Shown: positions 8,221 through 17,506, counted from the stretch's first letter. The stretch: DNA of 64,000 bases from Geodermatophilus sp. DSM 45219 (GCF_900104025.1 NZ_FNIQ01000004.1:186001-250000); one strand, 5' to 3'. The notes: generated from the letters alone by a model not told the origin. A program made the numbers and translations.

Positions 8221-10121
8221 ACGTCGGCCAGTCGCGGCCCGACGTCGGCCCGGCCAGCTGGGAGATCCCGCTCGCCGCCGTCCTGGTGTGGTTGACGGCC
8301 GCCGCGGTGCTGCTGCCGGCCGCCCGCGCAGCAGCGGCACTGCTGTCCGGCGGCGGCTGGGTGTGGCCGCACGGGTCGGCCGCCCTGGTCACCTCCGTCG
8401 GCGGCCTGCTCACCGCCGAGCCCACCGCCGGGCTGGACGCCGCGCAGACGGCGGCGCTGCCGCCGCCCGCGGTTGTCTACACCGCCATCGCCGGGTGCCT
8501 CGCACTCTTCCTGGCCGCCAGCGGGGGAGCGGCCTGGGCCGGGCACCGATGGCTGACCGGGCGATCGGGCATGGCCACCCGCAGCCAGGTCGCCGACGTG
8601 CTCGGCAGCGAGCGGCTGCGGCGGGTCGGACCCGTCGTCCGCCCCGATCTGTCCCCGGCTCGCCGGCCTCGCCGCGTCGTGAACACGGACGTGGGATGGC
8701 GGCTGGGCCACGCCGCCGTCCCCGCCGCCGGGCAGCTGTGGGTGCCCTTCGACCGCACGACCGGCGTCTACGGCCCGCAGGGGTCTGGCAAGACCCTCGA
8801 CTTGCTCGCCCCTGCCCTGCTCGATGCGCCCGGCGCGGCGTTGGTCACCCTGACGAAGGCTGAGGACCTGCTACTCACCCTCGACGACCGCGCGGCCGGC
8901 GACCGCCCGGTCGCCGTGCTCGACCCCTTCGGCGCGGTTCCTGGACTGCCGGAGCTGGTATGGGACCCCGTCGCCGGCTGCGTGGATCCCATGACGGCCG
9001 AGCGCCGCGCCAAGGCCTTCACCGCCGGCACCGTTCCCGGTGCGGTCACCGGCGGCACCACCGACTCGGCGGCCCGCTTCTACGCCTTCGAAGCCGCCAA
9101 GGTGCTGCAGGGCTATCTGCACGCCGCTGCGCTGACCGGTCGCACCATCGAGGACGTCCTGGAGTGGGCCGCCCACCCTCAGGCGGCGACCCAGCCGGCC
9201 GACGTCCTGCGCGCTCATCCGCACGCCGCGCCCTTCTGGGACGGGCTGCTGCACGGTGCTCTCCACGGCGACCCGCGCACCGCCGGGAACACCGCCACCA
9301 CGGTGCAGCAGGCGCTGACCCTGTTCTTCCAGGCCGACATCCGCCGCCGGTGCACTCCCGGGCCCGGTCGGCCGGCCACCGACATCGCCGCGCTGCTTGC
9401 CGCTGGCGGCACCGTCTACCTGCTCGGCCGTGAGGATCCCTACGCCTCGGCGGCCCCGCTGATGACGGCTCTGGCCGAGCACGTCCTCGACACCGCCCTG
9501 CAGCTGGCAGGCGACGCCCCGACGGGGCGGCTGTGCCCACCGCTGCTGGCCTGCCTGGACGAGCTGCCCTCCACCGCGCCGCTGCCCACTCTGCGCACCC
9601 GGATGGCCAACGACCGGGCCCTCGGGATCAGCTTCCTCTACGCCGCACAGACGTGGCGGCAGCTGGTGCTCATCTACGGCGAGGACGAGGCCCGCGCCCT
9701 GTTCGGGCTCACCAACGTGCTCGTCGCCTTCGGCGGCGGCAAGGACGGCGGCTTCTACCGCGATCTCTCCGAGCTGCTGGGCAGCACCCGGGTCCGGCGC
9801 ACCTCCTACAGCTACCGGGGCGCCGGATGGTCCCGATCCACCCACGGCGAGACCGTGCCCGTGCTGCGCCCGGAAGAGATTCGCCAACTGCCGCCTGGCC
9901 GGGCTCTGGTCGTCGCGGAGAACGCCCCACCGCTGATCGCCGGGCTGACCCGCTGCCTCACCGGACGCCGCGGCGCGCAGCTGCTGGCAGCACAGGCCTC
10001 GGCCCGCGACCGTGTCGCTGCCGCCCGCGAGCACACCGTCAGCATGGTCGAGCGAACCGGTCGCGCGCACGCCGCTGCCGCCCGCGTGGGTCTCACCCCG
10101 GTCGAGCGGGGCCTTCGATGA
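8217..10121 (+). CDS. VirD4/TraD-like type IV coupling protein
   Basis: 634 aa. Two N-terminal membrane helices (about residues 16-36 and 83-104) are followed by a cytosolic P-loop domain: Walker A GVYGPQGSGKTLDLLAPALL, Walker B region PPLLACLDELPSTAPLP, and the AAQTWRQL motif typical of VirD4/TraG coupling proteins. It recruits the relaxase-DNA complex and pumps DNA into the channel. The GTG start is translationally coupled to a preceding 10-codon frame. The partner relaxase is encoded at 17.5-23.0 kb on the other strand. Confidence 0.85.
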   Translation: MNVGQSRPDVGPASWEIPLAAVLVWLTAAAVLLPAARAAAALLSGGGWVWPHGSAALVTSVGGLLTAEPTAGLDAAQTAALPPPAVVYTAIAGCLALFLAASGGAAWAGHRWLTGRSGMATRSQVADVLGSERLRRVGPVVRPDLSPARRPRRVVNTDVGWRLGHAAVPAAGQLWVPFDRTTGVYGPQGSGKTLDLLAPALLDAPGAALVTLTKAEDLLLTLDDRAAGDRPVAVLDPFGAVPGLPELVWDPVAGCVDPMTAERRAKAFTAGTVPGAVTGGTTDSAARFYAFEAAKVLQGYLHAAALTGRTIEDVLEWAAHPQAATQPADVLRAHPHAAPFWDGLLHGALHGDPRTAGNTATTVQQALTLFFQADIRRRCTPGPGRPATDIAALLAAGGTVYLLGREDPYASAAPLMTALAEHVLDTALQLAGDAPTGRLCPPLLACLDELPSTAPLPTLRTRMANDRALGISFLYAAQTWRQLVLIYGEDEARALFGLTNVLVAFGGGKDGGFYRDLSELLGSTRVRRTSYSYRGAGWSRSTHGETVPVLRPEEIRQLPPGRALVVAENAPPLIAGLTRCLTGRRGAQLLAAQASARDRVAAAREHTVSMVERTGRAHAAAARVGLTPVERGLR

Positions 10122-10675
10122 CAGATGTCGGACTGGCCGTGCGGTTCCCTCCGCCGCCGCGGGAGATCCGCCGGGCCTTCGAGCAGCTCCGTCAGGCCGA
10201 GGACGCCGGCCTCGAGCCCGCCGGCCTGCGGCTGCTGGACCGGCCCTGGGACCCGGCGACCTGCTCGGCTCCGGTGCGCACCCGGCTGTGGCCGTGGTTG
10301 GACGACGTGGCCGCCTGGCTCAACCACAGCTACGCCTGGCAGACCACGCAGGCCATTCCCTCGTGCTGGCCCGCCCACCCCCACCTCGTGCACGAACTCG
10401 CGGTCCTGGCCTGCCTGCGTGCGATCGCCGGCGACGCGGCGGCTCCGCACGCGCTGGAGGAGTGGCACCGCTACGCGCTGCCCGCCTTCCACGCCCGCCT
10501 GGCCGAGCGGCTCGGCATCGGCTGTCCACCCGGCCGGCACACCGACTGGCCCTCCCGCTCCTGGGCTGCCGAATACGACAGCCCGCAGGCGACCGCGACG
10601 CGTCGAGCGTTGTTCGACCGCGACCTCGGCGCCACCCGAACCGGCCACCGCCCCGAAGCGGCAGGAGGCGAGTGA
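10118..10675 (+). CDS. Conserved hypothetical protein of the transfer operon (DUF4913-like size)
   Basis: 185 aa, no signal peptide or membrane segment. It is rich in Trp, Pro and His (WPWLDDVAAWLNHSYAWQTT, CWPAHPHLVHELAVLACLR), which resembles small soluble proteins commonly found just after coupling-protein genes in actinobacterial conjugative elements. The start ATG overlaps the upstream stop (ATGA). No catalytic motif is recognised. The tie to transfer is by position only. Confidence 0.55.
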   Translation: MTDVGLAVRFPPPPREIRRAFEQLRQAEDAGLEPAGLRLLDRPWDPATCSAPVRTRLWPWLDDVAAWLNHSYAWQTTQAIPSCWPAHPHLVHELAVLACLRAIAGDAAAPHALEEWHRYALPAFHARLAERLGIGCPPGRHTDWPSRSWAAEYDSPQATATRRALFDRDLGATRTGHRPEAAGGE

Positions 10676-11232
10676 TGCTCAACGCCTCGCCGTCCGACCG
10701 CGGCGACTGGGTGTCGATGCTCGCCGGCGTGCGGATCAGCCGCGCGTGGATGGCCCGGAACACCCCGGACCTATTGGCCGCCTGGTGCGACGCCGCGACC
10801 GCCGAGGGCCGCCGCGCGATCGCCACGCGCATCCTGCAGATCGCCGCCGACCTGGAGAGCGAACCCGAGGACGGCGACGACGCAGCCCACGGCTCGGCCT
10901 GGCGGCAACTCGTGGCCCGAGTCGACGCCCGCCTCGTCTGCGGCCCGGACTGGCAGCCGCTGGCTGCAGCGCTCGCCCGTGCCGCGGCCGCCGGCTACGA
11001 CGTGGGCGCTCGGCTGCCCGCGCTGGCCGCCGCCGCTCCGCTGCCCACCCGGCACCCGGCTCGCGAGCTGCACTGGCGGCTGCTCGATGACTGCGTCGCC
11101 GCCCTTCCCACGCGCGGCGCCACCGATCACCGCCCTTCGAGCGCACACAGCCCGGTCGGTCCTCCACAGATGTCCCCCAAGAGCCCTGCAGCCGACCGCG
11201 GCGACGCAAGCGTCAGCAGAGACAACCCCTGA
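10675..11232 (+). CDS. Hypothetical protein of the transfer operon
   Basis: 185 aa, soluble and Ala-rich helical, with a Ser/Pro-rich tail of about 40 residues. ATG 10675 is preferred over GTG 10672 because a perfect AGGAGG (10663-10668) lies 6 nt before it. No family is recognised. It sits 16 bp before the next gene and belongs to the same transcription unit as the secretion genes. Confidence 0.5.
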   Translation: MLNASPSDRGDWVSMLAGVRISRAWMARNTPDLLAAWCDAATAEGRRAIATRILQIAADLESEPEDGDDAAHGSAWRQLVARVDARLVCGPDWQPLAAALARAAAAGYDVGARLPALAAAAPLPTRHPARELHWRLLDDCVAALPTRGATDHRPSSAHSPVGPPQMSPKSPAADRGDASVSRDNP

Positions 11233-11247
11233 GAAAGGACGTGCCCC

Positions 11248-11544
11248 ATGGCCGCCGACACGGGCAGCGACCCGCTCGGCTACGCCGCCTCCCTGCTCGA
11301 CGCCGTGGGCGCCGACAGGGAGCAGGTGCCGGCCGACATCGCACTGGAGTGCCTCTACGCCGCCGAACTCCTCGAGCTCGCCGGCGGACGCGCCCAACCC
11401 GTCCCGCTGATCGACGGCGACCCCGCCGCCAGCATCCGCGCAGCGATGGGCGCACTCGGCCTCCTCGACGAGCAGGCCTTCGCCAGCACGCATGTCCTCG
11501 ACGCCGCGCGGGCCGCCCGCCACGCCCTGCGACGACTGGGCTGA
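11248..11544 (+). CDS. Small helical hypothetical protein
   Basis: 98 aa, acidic and helical, no membrane segment, preceded by GAAAGGA 9 nt before the ATG. The sequence (DIALECLYAAELLELAGG...) suggests a compact helical bundle; no family is recognised. It lies between two other uncharacterised genes of the transfer operon, and its stop is 3 bp from the next start. Confidence 0.5.
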   Translation: MAADTGSDPLGYAASLLDAVGADREQVPADIALECLYAAELLELAGGRAQPVPLIDGDPAASIRAAMGALGLLDEQAFASTHVLDAARAARHALRRLG

Positions 11545-11547
11545 ACG

Positions 11548-12864
11548 GTGGTCACCACCCTGCGACAGCTGCTCGACGATCTCACCGATAGCGCCGGTGT
11601 ACACCCCGCGGCGACGACCATCGAGGACGCCAGCGGAGCAGTGGCTCACCTGGGCCGGGCGCTGTCCGGACTGGCCGAAGACGGGCTTACCCCCGGCGAC
11701 AGCCACCGGCAGCGCAACGTCACCGCGCTCGCGGCCGCCTGCATGACCGCCGGCCGACTGTGGCCGCACAGCGGCGGGCCGCTCACTGACCTCGCCGGCG
11801 CCGCCGCCGACCTCATCGGCCGCGACCGGTCCGTCATGGGCCGCTCCCACCGCTGGGCGGTCACCGTCGAGGTGGCCGAGGTCGCCGACCACTGCGCACG
11901 ACTCGGTCGCCGTCTGCTGCCGGAGGCGGCAGCTCCGGAGCTGAATGTCGTCCGCCAGTGGGCCGCCACCATTGAGCGTGACGCGCAGGCCGATCCGCCG
12001 ACCGCCGCGGCCTCCGTGGTGCTCGAGCGTCTGGTTCCCCTGCCTGGCCCGCCGTCAGGAAAGGCCGAGGTGACCGTCCTGGACGCTGCCGCAGGCCTCC
12101 TGGCTGCGCTGGACCGTGCACAGCGAGCCGACGACCTGACGTTGCGGGACTTCCGTGCCGCCGTCGCCGCCGCCGAGCTCACCAGTCGTCACGCCGCCGT
12201 CGCGGCGGGCATGACGGGAAGGGACGCCGGACCACCGCTGGTCGCTGGGCTCGCTTGGCAACTTGCCGGTCGCGCCAGCATGGTCTTCCACGACGGACGC
12301 CGAGGAGTGCCTGGTGACCCGGGAAGCGTCGTCGCGTCGGCGCAGGCGCTCGTCCGCGCCCTGCGCAACGAGATCGGCGCGCCCGCAGACATGGGCGAGC
12401 AGCACGGCCAGAAGACGCCCGCGGACGTGGCAGCTGCGGTCCAGGAGTCAGCGAATCAGATCCCAGTGCTCGCGGACCGGCTCACCGTGGCGGTCGAGCG
12501 CTGGTCCCGCACCGGCCAGCTGTTCGCGAACGCCCGAGACCTGCCCCCCATGGAAGCCATGCCCGAGGACCGCATACAGGCGGTAATCGCCGGAAGACAC
12601 GTGCGGGCCAGCGGCGCCGACTTCGACGACCTCCGGCAGGTCGTCGGTCGGGCTGCCGATCTGTCGACAGGACTGGCCGATGCGCTGAACCGCGCCGCGG
12701 AGACAGGGGCAGTGGTGCAACGGCACCGAACCGACCGGCGGGACCGGGGAGCGAAGGTGCCGGGCGACGCCGAGCGCCTGCTCACTCGCGCCCACGCCGT
12801 CGACCGCGACAGCACGGGGACCCGGCTGCTCCATTCGCCGCGACAGATCCCACCCTCCCCATAG
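11548..12864 (+). CDS. Large alpha-helical hypothetical protein, last gene of the transfer operon
   Basis: 438 aa from a GTG start, almost entirely helical and Ala/Arg/Asp-rich, with no membrane segment, P-loop or metal motif. It is the final plus-strand gene before a strand switch. The size and helical character would fit a scaffold or DNA-associated protein of the element, but nothing in the sequence shows a specific function. Confidence 0.5.
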   Translation: MVTTLRQLLDDLTDSAGVHPAATTIEDASGAVAHLGRALSGLAEDGLTPGDSHRQRNVTALAAACMTAGRLWPHSGGPLTDLAGAAADLIGRDRSVMGRSHRWAVTVEVAEVADHCARLGRRLLPEAAAPELNVVRQWAATIERDAQADPPTAAASVVLERLVPLPGPPSGKAEVTVLDAAAGLLAALDRAQRADDLTLRDFRAAVAAAELTSRHAAVAAGMTGRDAGPPLVAGLAWQLAGRASMVFHDGRRGVPGDPGSVVASAQALVRALRNEIGAPADMGEQHGQKTPADVAAAVQESANQIPVLADRLTVAVERWSRTGQLFANARDLPPMEAMPEDRIQAVIAGRHVRASGADFDDLRQVVGRAADLSTGLADALNRAAETGAVVQRHRTDRRDRGAKVPGDAERLLTRAHAVDRDSTGTRLLHSPRQIPPSP

Positions 12865-12869
12865 CCGAT

Positions 12870-12890
12870 TCGCTGCGCTCCCGCCAGCGA
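12870..12890 (+). terminator. Hairpin after the transfer operon
   Basis: Six-base stem TCGCTG / CAGCGA with a 9-base loop immediately after the last transfer gene. No T-tract follows, so it is only a weak terminator candidate. Confidence 0.25.
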
Positions 12891-12953
12891 GCGACTGTGC
12901 CGACGTCGAGCCGGAAGCTTCGGTCCAAGTCATCAACGCTGCCGTCCCACGAC

Positions 12954-13349
12954 CTACTGCGAATGTGTGCCCATCTCAGCGAGAAACGCTTCAGCGAGCG
13001 CCGTCCATTCGTTTGGGGCTGCAGTGTCGGCCCAGATCTCGAGGTACTCCAGGGGAGTGAGTCCCCTGGGCTCGGTCGGTAATTCCTGGCTATGCAGGTC
13101 ATGGAAGGGGCTGGTCCGCTTAAGCTGCCACAGCATTTCTCGGGCTTGAGAGCTGCGGCCATGGCCGCCGACCTGAAAGGCGGGGAATCGGTCAGGGGTC
13201 CGCTGCTGCGGGGGCCACTGGCGCCAGACGCGGTAGAAGGGCAGTTCCCAGTCGAGGTGGCTCCACCGCCAGGGCCCTCGGAAGCCACAGACGACGAGGC
13301 CGGCGATGAACCCTTCGGCCGTCGTGCGTAGTCGTTGCTGTTTGGTCAT
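12954..13349 (-). CDS. Hypothetical protein, second gene of a two-gene unit
   Basis: 131 aa starting MTKQQRLRTTAEGF; its ATG overlaps the stop of the upstream gene (ATGA), so the two are probably translated together. Trp- and Pro-rich in the middle (FRGPWRWSHLDWELPFYRVW), with no recognisable motif or membrane segment. Codon and base use look less extreme in GC than the neighbouring transfer genes. It ends convergent to the transfer operon. No function can be assigned; the defence-island setting makes an immune or antitoxin role conceivable. Confidence 0.5.
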   Translation of the reverse strand: MTKQQRLRTTAEGFIAGLVVCGFRGPWRWSHLDWELPFYRVWRQWPPQQRTPDRFPAFQVGGHGRSSQAREMLWQLKRTSPFHDLHSQELPTEPRGLTPLEYLEIWADTAAPNEWTALAEAFLAEMGTHSQ

Positions 13350-14431
13350 GGCTGCCACGGTCGAAGCTCCTGAATCGGTTTCGAGACAAGGGCCCGGAGG
13401 ATTGCGTCCGGGTCATGGACGGTCGCTGCCAGCGCCGCGAAGCGCTGAATGTAGGCGGCATCGTCGACGTAGGGGTATTGGGCGTGGCGCCACGCCCCTA
13501 GTGCGCGGGTGAACGCGGATTTCACCGGGCAAGACGCGTCAGGCAGAAGCCTGTCCTCTAGCAATGCGTCGATCCCGTCCAGCAGCGCGTACTGCTCGGG
13601 TGACGGCGATCGGACGAAGGCGGTCCCGCGCCTGGCGGCCCCTTCGGCGCCGAGTTGGTCGATCAGGTCCAGGGCGGCCGGCCTGTGGACTTCCATCTCA
13701 TCGATTTGTGCCCGGAGTAGGGCCACCTCTGTGAGCAGGTCGCGGGTACTCTGCCCAGGGGCGGCGACCGGAAGCGCCACCCGCTGCGTCGCATCGATTG
13801 CGCCCCGCCGAACGGCCAGCGAGATCGAACCGGGCGATTCATGCACATTGAGATAGCGGATGGCCTCGACGGCTCCGAGTTCCTGCTGGGTGATCTGTGC
13901 GGCCTCTGCATGGTTCTCATCGCGCCAGCCCGCTTCGACTGAGAGCCCCTCGCGCAGCCTGACACGGTAGATGTAGAACTGCGATCCGCCGTCGGCCTGG
14001 TTGTGCATCCGGCGCAGCATCGATTCGATAGCCGCTTCGTACGTTCCCAGGTGCAGGGCTTGGTTCTCGTAGCGTTCACGGGCTCGCTTCAGCCCGTCCG
14101 GGGACAGCAGCCGGGCGATGGGGCTTTTGGTCTCGGTCGGCATGGTATGAGTCCCGTAGGGCCAGTCGCCGTCGGTGCTCGTGTGATACCAGGCGGCGCG
14201 GCCCACCCATTGATCATCCAAGGCCGGATCCTCAGCGTCGCGCAGGGCGAAGACAGCAGGACCGAAATGGACGTCCGCGCCGCAGTGGGCACAGTCCATG
14301 TGGGCCTCGTTGATTTCGTGGTGGTAGTCGGAACTGGCTAAGGGCGAGGTGCCAGTGCACGACCGGCACGTCACCTTGTAGTCGTACGCGAACGAGACCG
14401 TTCGCTCTAGCAGGCCATCCATCTCTTGCAT
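13346..14431 (-). CDS. Uncharacterised protein with Cys/His cluster and HLGT motif
   Basis: About 361 aa (ATG 14431; ATG 14422 or an upstream start are alternatives). Near the N-terminus a CRSC ... HH ... CAHC arrangement looks like a zinc-binding ribbon. It is followed by WYHTSTDGDWP, then HLGTYEAAI, FYIYRVRL and YLNVHESPGSISL. The H-x-GT-x2-AA and YLN...GSISL blocks recall the strand pattern of ADP-ribosyltransferase-like folds, but the match is by eye and weak. Paired by a 4-bp overlap with a 131-aa partner. No function is assigned. Confidence 0.5.
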   Translation of the reverse strand: MQEMDGLLERTVSFAYDYKVTCRSCTGTSPLASSDYHHEINEAHMDCAHCGADVHFGPAVFALRDAEDPALDDQWVGRAAWYHTSTDGDWPYGTHTMPTETKSPIARLLSPDGLKRARERYENQALHLGTYEAAIESMLRRMHNQADGGSQFYIYRVRLREGLSVEAGWRDENHAEAAQITQQELGAVEAIRYLNVHESPGSISLAVRRGAIDATQRVALPVAAPGQSTRDLLTEVALLRAQIDEMEVHRPAALDLIDQLGAEGAARRGTAFVRSPSPEQYALLDGIDALLEDRLLPDASCPVKSAFTRALGAWRHAQYPYVDDAAYIQRFAALAATVHDPDAILRALVSKPIQELRPWQP

Positions 14432-14638
14432 CCTCAACCTGCCCTCCGACACTTCCTCAAACGCTGGCTGTTGAGTACGGCCCGGCGGGCGGCCACGTCG
14501 GCTCTTGTGGGCGCCGAAGGCGGTTACAGCTCTGCGGCTAGGGATCAGCTCGGCCACGTCCTACGCCGGTCCCTGTTGGCGGGCATCCTCGGCGTCGGTG
14601 TGGCTACCCGAACCGTGCCGCTTCGTGCGCTTGACCAG

Positions 14639-15358
14639 TCAACTCAGCGATGGCGCGAGCGAACTCACCCACGGCACTCTCAGTGAGGACGAAAACCCGA
14701 GCCGGCTTCCCGCTACGTGGCCCCGCGACCACTGCCGCGCAGGAACTTCCTCGAGATGGACCTCCCCCTCGGCGTCCAGATGGCACGCAACCAGGCGGCC
14801 GCCGGTTACGACGACCGGGACGATGACGCAACCGCGACGATCCTGCCCCTGCCTCTCGAGGTACCACTTACGACGGCCTTCTGCGGCACTCAAGACCTGC
14901 CTCACCGCATCGCTGGCAGGGTTATGCGAGTCCTTGACATGCGCAGCCACGAGGTGGCTAGCAGTCCGAACCGCATCAAACGGTGGCTGACCGATCCACG
15001 ACTCTCCCAGGGGCTCCGTGACGCCCAAAAAGGGGCCGTGGGCGAAGTAAACCCAATCTTCCAGTTCGGAGCCCTTCGCGATGGACTTATCGTAGAAGGC
15101 TACCCAGGGATCGTCGCGACCGCTCTTGCATTCGACGACAACCTCAACGGAAGCGGGAGTGTCGTTCAAGGCCTTCCAGCCGAATCGGGCGAGCACATCG
15201 CCCTCGCGCAAGATGCCACTAACGGCATCAGTGTACGAGAAGGATACGTCTACCGGTTTGGCGCCTCCTTCACGGAATGCACGCGCAATTCTCAGCTCGA
15301 AAGCATGCCCGCTCTTCTCCAGCCATTGCCGCACGCCGCCCAAAATGTCGTCGCCCAT
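14639..15358 (-). CDS. Predicted PD-(D/E)XK nuclease-like protein
   Basis: 239 aa from the ATG giving MGDDILGGVRQWLEKSG. A restriction-endonuclease-like core is readable: E21 in the first helix (HAFELRIARAF), D54 in REGDVLARFGW, and E76-x-K78 in VEVVVECKSGRDD, giving the D-(x)21-E-x-K spacing of Mrr/Holliday-resolvase-type folds. The C-terminal half holds no second clear domain. It is divergent from a TIGR02391 gene with about 130 bp between starts, and sits inside a defence cluster, so DNA cleavage in immunity is likely. Substrate and partner are unknown. Confidence 0.55.
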   Translation of the reverse strand: MGDDILGGVRQWLEKSGHAFELRIARAFREGGAKPVDVSFSYTDAVSGILREGDVLARFGWKALNDTPASVEVVVECKSGRDDPWVAFYDKSIAKGSELEDWVYFAHGPFLGVTEPLGESWIGQPPFDAVRTASHLVAAHVKDSHNPASDAVRQVLSAAEGRRKWYLERQGQDRRGCVIVPVVVTGGRLVACHLDAEGEVHLEEVPARQWSRGHVAGSRLGFSSSLRVPWVSSLAPSLS

Positions 15359-15487
15359 TGCCTTCAGTGTCGCCTGTAGTCGGTCGTTCTCCGAGAGGCT
15401 CGCCGGCTGCCGCGCGTTGCGCGCGGTACGCGCGCTAGGGCTCGTTGCGCGAAGGGTGCCGACAGCCGGATCCCCATACTGCGGTCG

Positions 15488-16324
15488 GTGACGGCTGACA
15501 CGATGCGTCGCATGCTCAATCCGCCGGTGTACGACCTCGCCGTCACCGAGGCGATCTCGAACGTCCTCGCACAGACTGACTACCCCGGTCTGTCCGGAGG
15601 CGAGCTTGTCGCCGTCTTGAAGCACGCCAAGGTGTTCGAGTTCGAGGACGGCCCCAATAAGCGAACCCGGCTACTGCACACCCTGCACAACACCCAGGTC
15701 CGCCGCGGCGATGGTGCCACCCTTGTCGTGTTCCTGGCCGCGGCGATGGACCCGACCCGGTACGTGAACGACCACGTCCGCTTCCACAGCCTCCAGGCTC
15801 AGCTCAACGAGGTCTTGGTGCTCCACGGGCTCGGCGTCAACGACGCTGGGAAGCTAATGCGCGTGAAGCAGCGTGCGCGGACCTTGTCAGAGGCTGCCGA
15901 GCTCGCCGGCACACTCCACGCGGAGCTGCGCCGCCGCGGCTGCCACGAGCAGCTGCTCACTTTCTGTCGAGAAGAGCTCTTGGCCCAGTCGCTGTTCCAC
16001 GCGCTCAGTGAGGCCGCGAAGTCCATCCCGGACCGCGTCCGCTCCACCACCGGCATCGCATTGGACGGCGCTGAACTCTACGACGAAGTCTTCGGCTCGA
16101 AGACCAAGTCACCACGGGTCACCATCAACGCGTTGGCGAGCCCGTCGCAGGAGAGCGAGCACAGGGGATTCAAGAGCCTGCTGCTCGGCGTGCATGGGCA
16201 CTACCGCAATCCGCGCGCACACTCGACCCGTCTCGGCTCCGAGGAGGACCGGACCGACTTCCTCGACGCGTTCGCCCTCTTGTCGTACATCCACCGCCGT
16301 CTCGACCACGCCGACTTCGGCTGA
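15488..16324 (+). CDS. TIGR02391 (Ymh) family protein
   Basis: 278 aa. The C-terminal half carries the family signature HYRNPRAH (about residues 239-246) after FKSLLLGVHG, with the preceding SLFHALSEAAKSIPDRVR helix. TIGR02391 proteins are HEPN-like and recur in phage, plasmid and defence contexts; the RNPxAH motif resembles the active site of HEPN ribonucleases. The start is GTG 15488; ATG 15503 is possible and neither has a clear ribosome-binding site. It is followed 177 bp later by an Abi protein. The defence role is inferred from family and setting. Confidence 0.7.
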   Translation: MTADTMRRMLNPPVYDLAVTEAISNVLAQTDYPGLSGGELVAVLKHAKVFEFEDGPNKRTRLLHTLHNTQVRRGDGATLVVFLAAAMDPTRYVNDHVRFHSLQAQLNEVLVLHGLGVNDAGKLMRVKQRARTLSEAAELAGTLHAELRRRGCHEQLLTFCREELLAQSLFHALSEAAKSIPDRVRSTTGIALDGAELYDEVFGSKTKSPRVTINALASPSQESEHRGFKSLLLGVHGHYRNPRAHSTRLGSEEDRTDFLDAFALLSYIHRRLDHADFG

Positions 16325-16501
16325 TCTCCGGCGTCAGCACCTTCTGAGGGCCAGGGTCGGGTGACGCGCCGGGTGCAGTCAGAGGTCACCGGGCACATTG
16401 GCCTTCGCGCCCTGGCGGCTAATGGTTCCTGATGAAGTCGTCCGCCGGTGGCTGGGAACGGTTCGGTACTGCTCGGCCACAGGTGAGACAATGACCCCGG
16501 C

Positions 16502-17413
16502 ATGAACAAGAAGTCCGTCACCGACCTGACCCGCCGCAACATCTTCGACTACCTCACGATGGAGCGCGTGGCCTGGGCCGGGCGTCTTGAAGAGACTCAG
16601 TTCATCGTTCGAGTCTGGCCGAACGCGGCGGACCTGCCGTCGTACGACACCCGCTACGAGAACGCCCTTGGCGACATCCATCAGCACCGCATCAACAACT
16701 ACGACTGGGACGACGATTGGGTGTTCGGCGACGTCCGGTTCAACCTCGCCGGTGGGTCCGACGAGCAGTTCGTGGCCTTCTTGTGCGAGATGGTCCACCC
16801 GGTCGTCCGGTCAGACGAGGACGAGGTTACGAAGCTCGTCGCCGAGTTCAACCGCCAGTTGCGCCCGGACGGCTACCAGCTGAAGCCTGCGACCTATCTG
16901 AGCGGCAAGCCCATCTACGCCGGCACGCGGATCACCGCCAGCCACAGCCCGGCAACCGCGCTCCGGCTCCCGACCCGCACCCTGCTTGACGACCACTCCG
17001 CGCTGATGGACCATCTCGACGCGATCGAGCGCGACCTCGCATCCGACCCCGCTGGCGCTATCGCGAGCGCGAAGGAGCTCGTCGAATCGATGTACAAGCT
17101 CATCCTCGACAAGCGCGGCATCGCCCACGGGACTGAGGATCTCCCCAAGTTGTACAAGAAGGTCGCCGCAGAACTTGGCCTAGCCAGAGAGTCGGTACCC
17201 GACAGCGCCAAGGGCAGCGAGGCCGCCCACAAAGTTCTCGGCGCACTGAACACGACCGTGTTCGGCCTCGCGGAGCTGCGAAACCAAATCGGTCGCGGGC
17301 ATGGGCGTTCCACCGCCAGTCCGGCGCTCGAACGGCACGGCCGACTGGCGTTCAACGCCGCTGTCGCCCTGACCGAGTTCCTGTATGACACCCTCCAAGA
17401 TCGCGAATCCTGA
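16502..17413 (+). CDS. AbiJ-NTD3 / Abi-C family abortive-infection protein
   Basis: 303 aa. The N-terminal 130 residues fit the AbiJ N-terminal domain 3 (RRNIFDYL, RVWPNAADLPSYDTR, DIHQHRINNYDWDDDWV, FLCEMVHPVVR). The C-terminal domain is of the abortive-infection C type, with the hallmark ELRNQIGRGHG (about residues 258-268), a HEPN-like helical bundle. Members are predicted suicidal effectors acting on RNA during phage infection. Full length and intact. The gene is convergent with the relaxase gene, 93 bp apart. Confidence 0.75.
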   Translation: MNKKSVTDLTRRNIFDYLTMERVAWAGRLEETQFIVRVWPNAADLPSYDTRYENALGDIHQHRINNYDWDDDWVFGDVRFNLAGGSDEQFVAFLCEMVHPVVRSDEDEVTKLVAEFNRQLRPDGYQLKPATYLSGKPIYAGTRITASHSPATALRLPTRTLLDDHSALMDHLDAIERDLASDPAGAIASAKELVESMYKLILDKRGIAHGTEDLPKLYKKVAAELGLARESVPDSAKGSEAAHKVLGALNTTVFGLAELRNQIGRGHGRSTASPALERHGRLAFNAAVALTEFLYDTLQDRES

Positions 17414-17506
17414 CAGGCGGGTTCCTCGCTGTTCACCATTCGCCGGGCGAACGTCCCTCGAACGGCCCTCATGTCGGCACCAGCGGATGTCACGGATGAC
17501 AGACCT

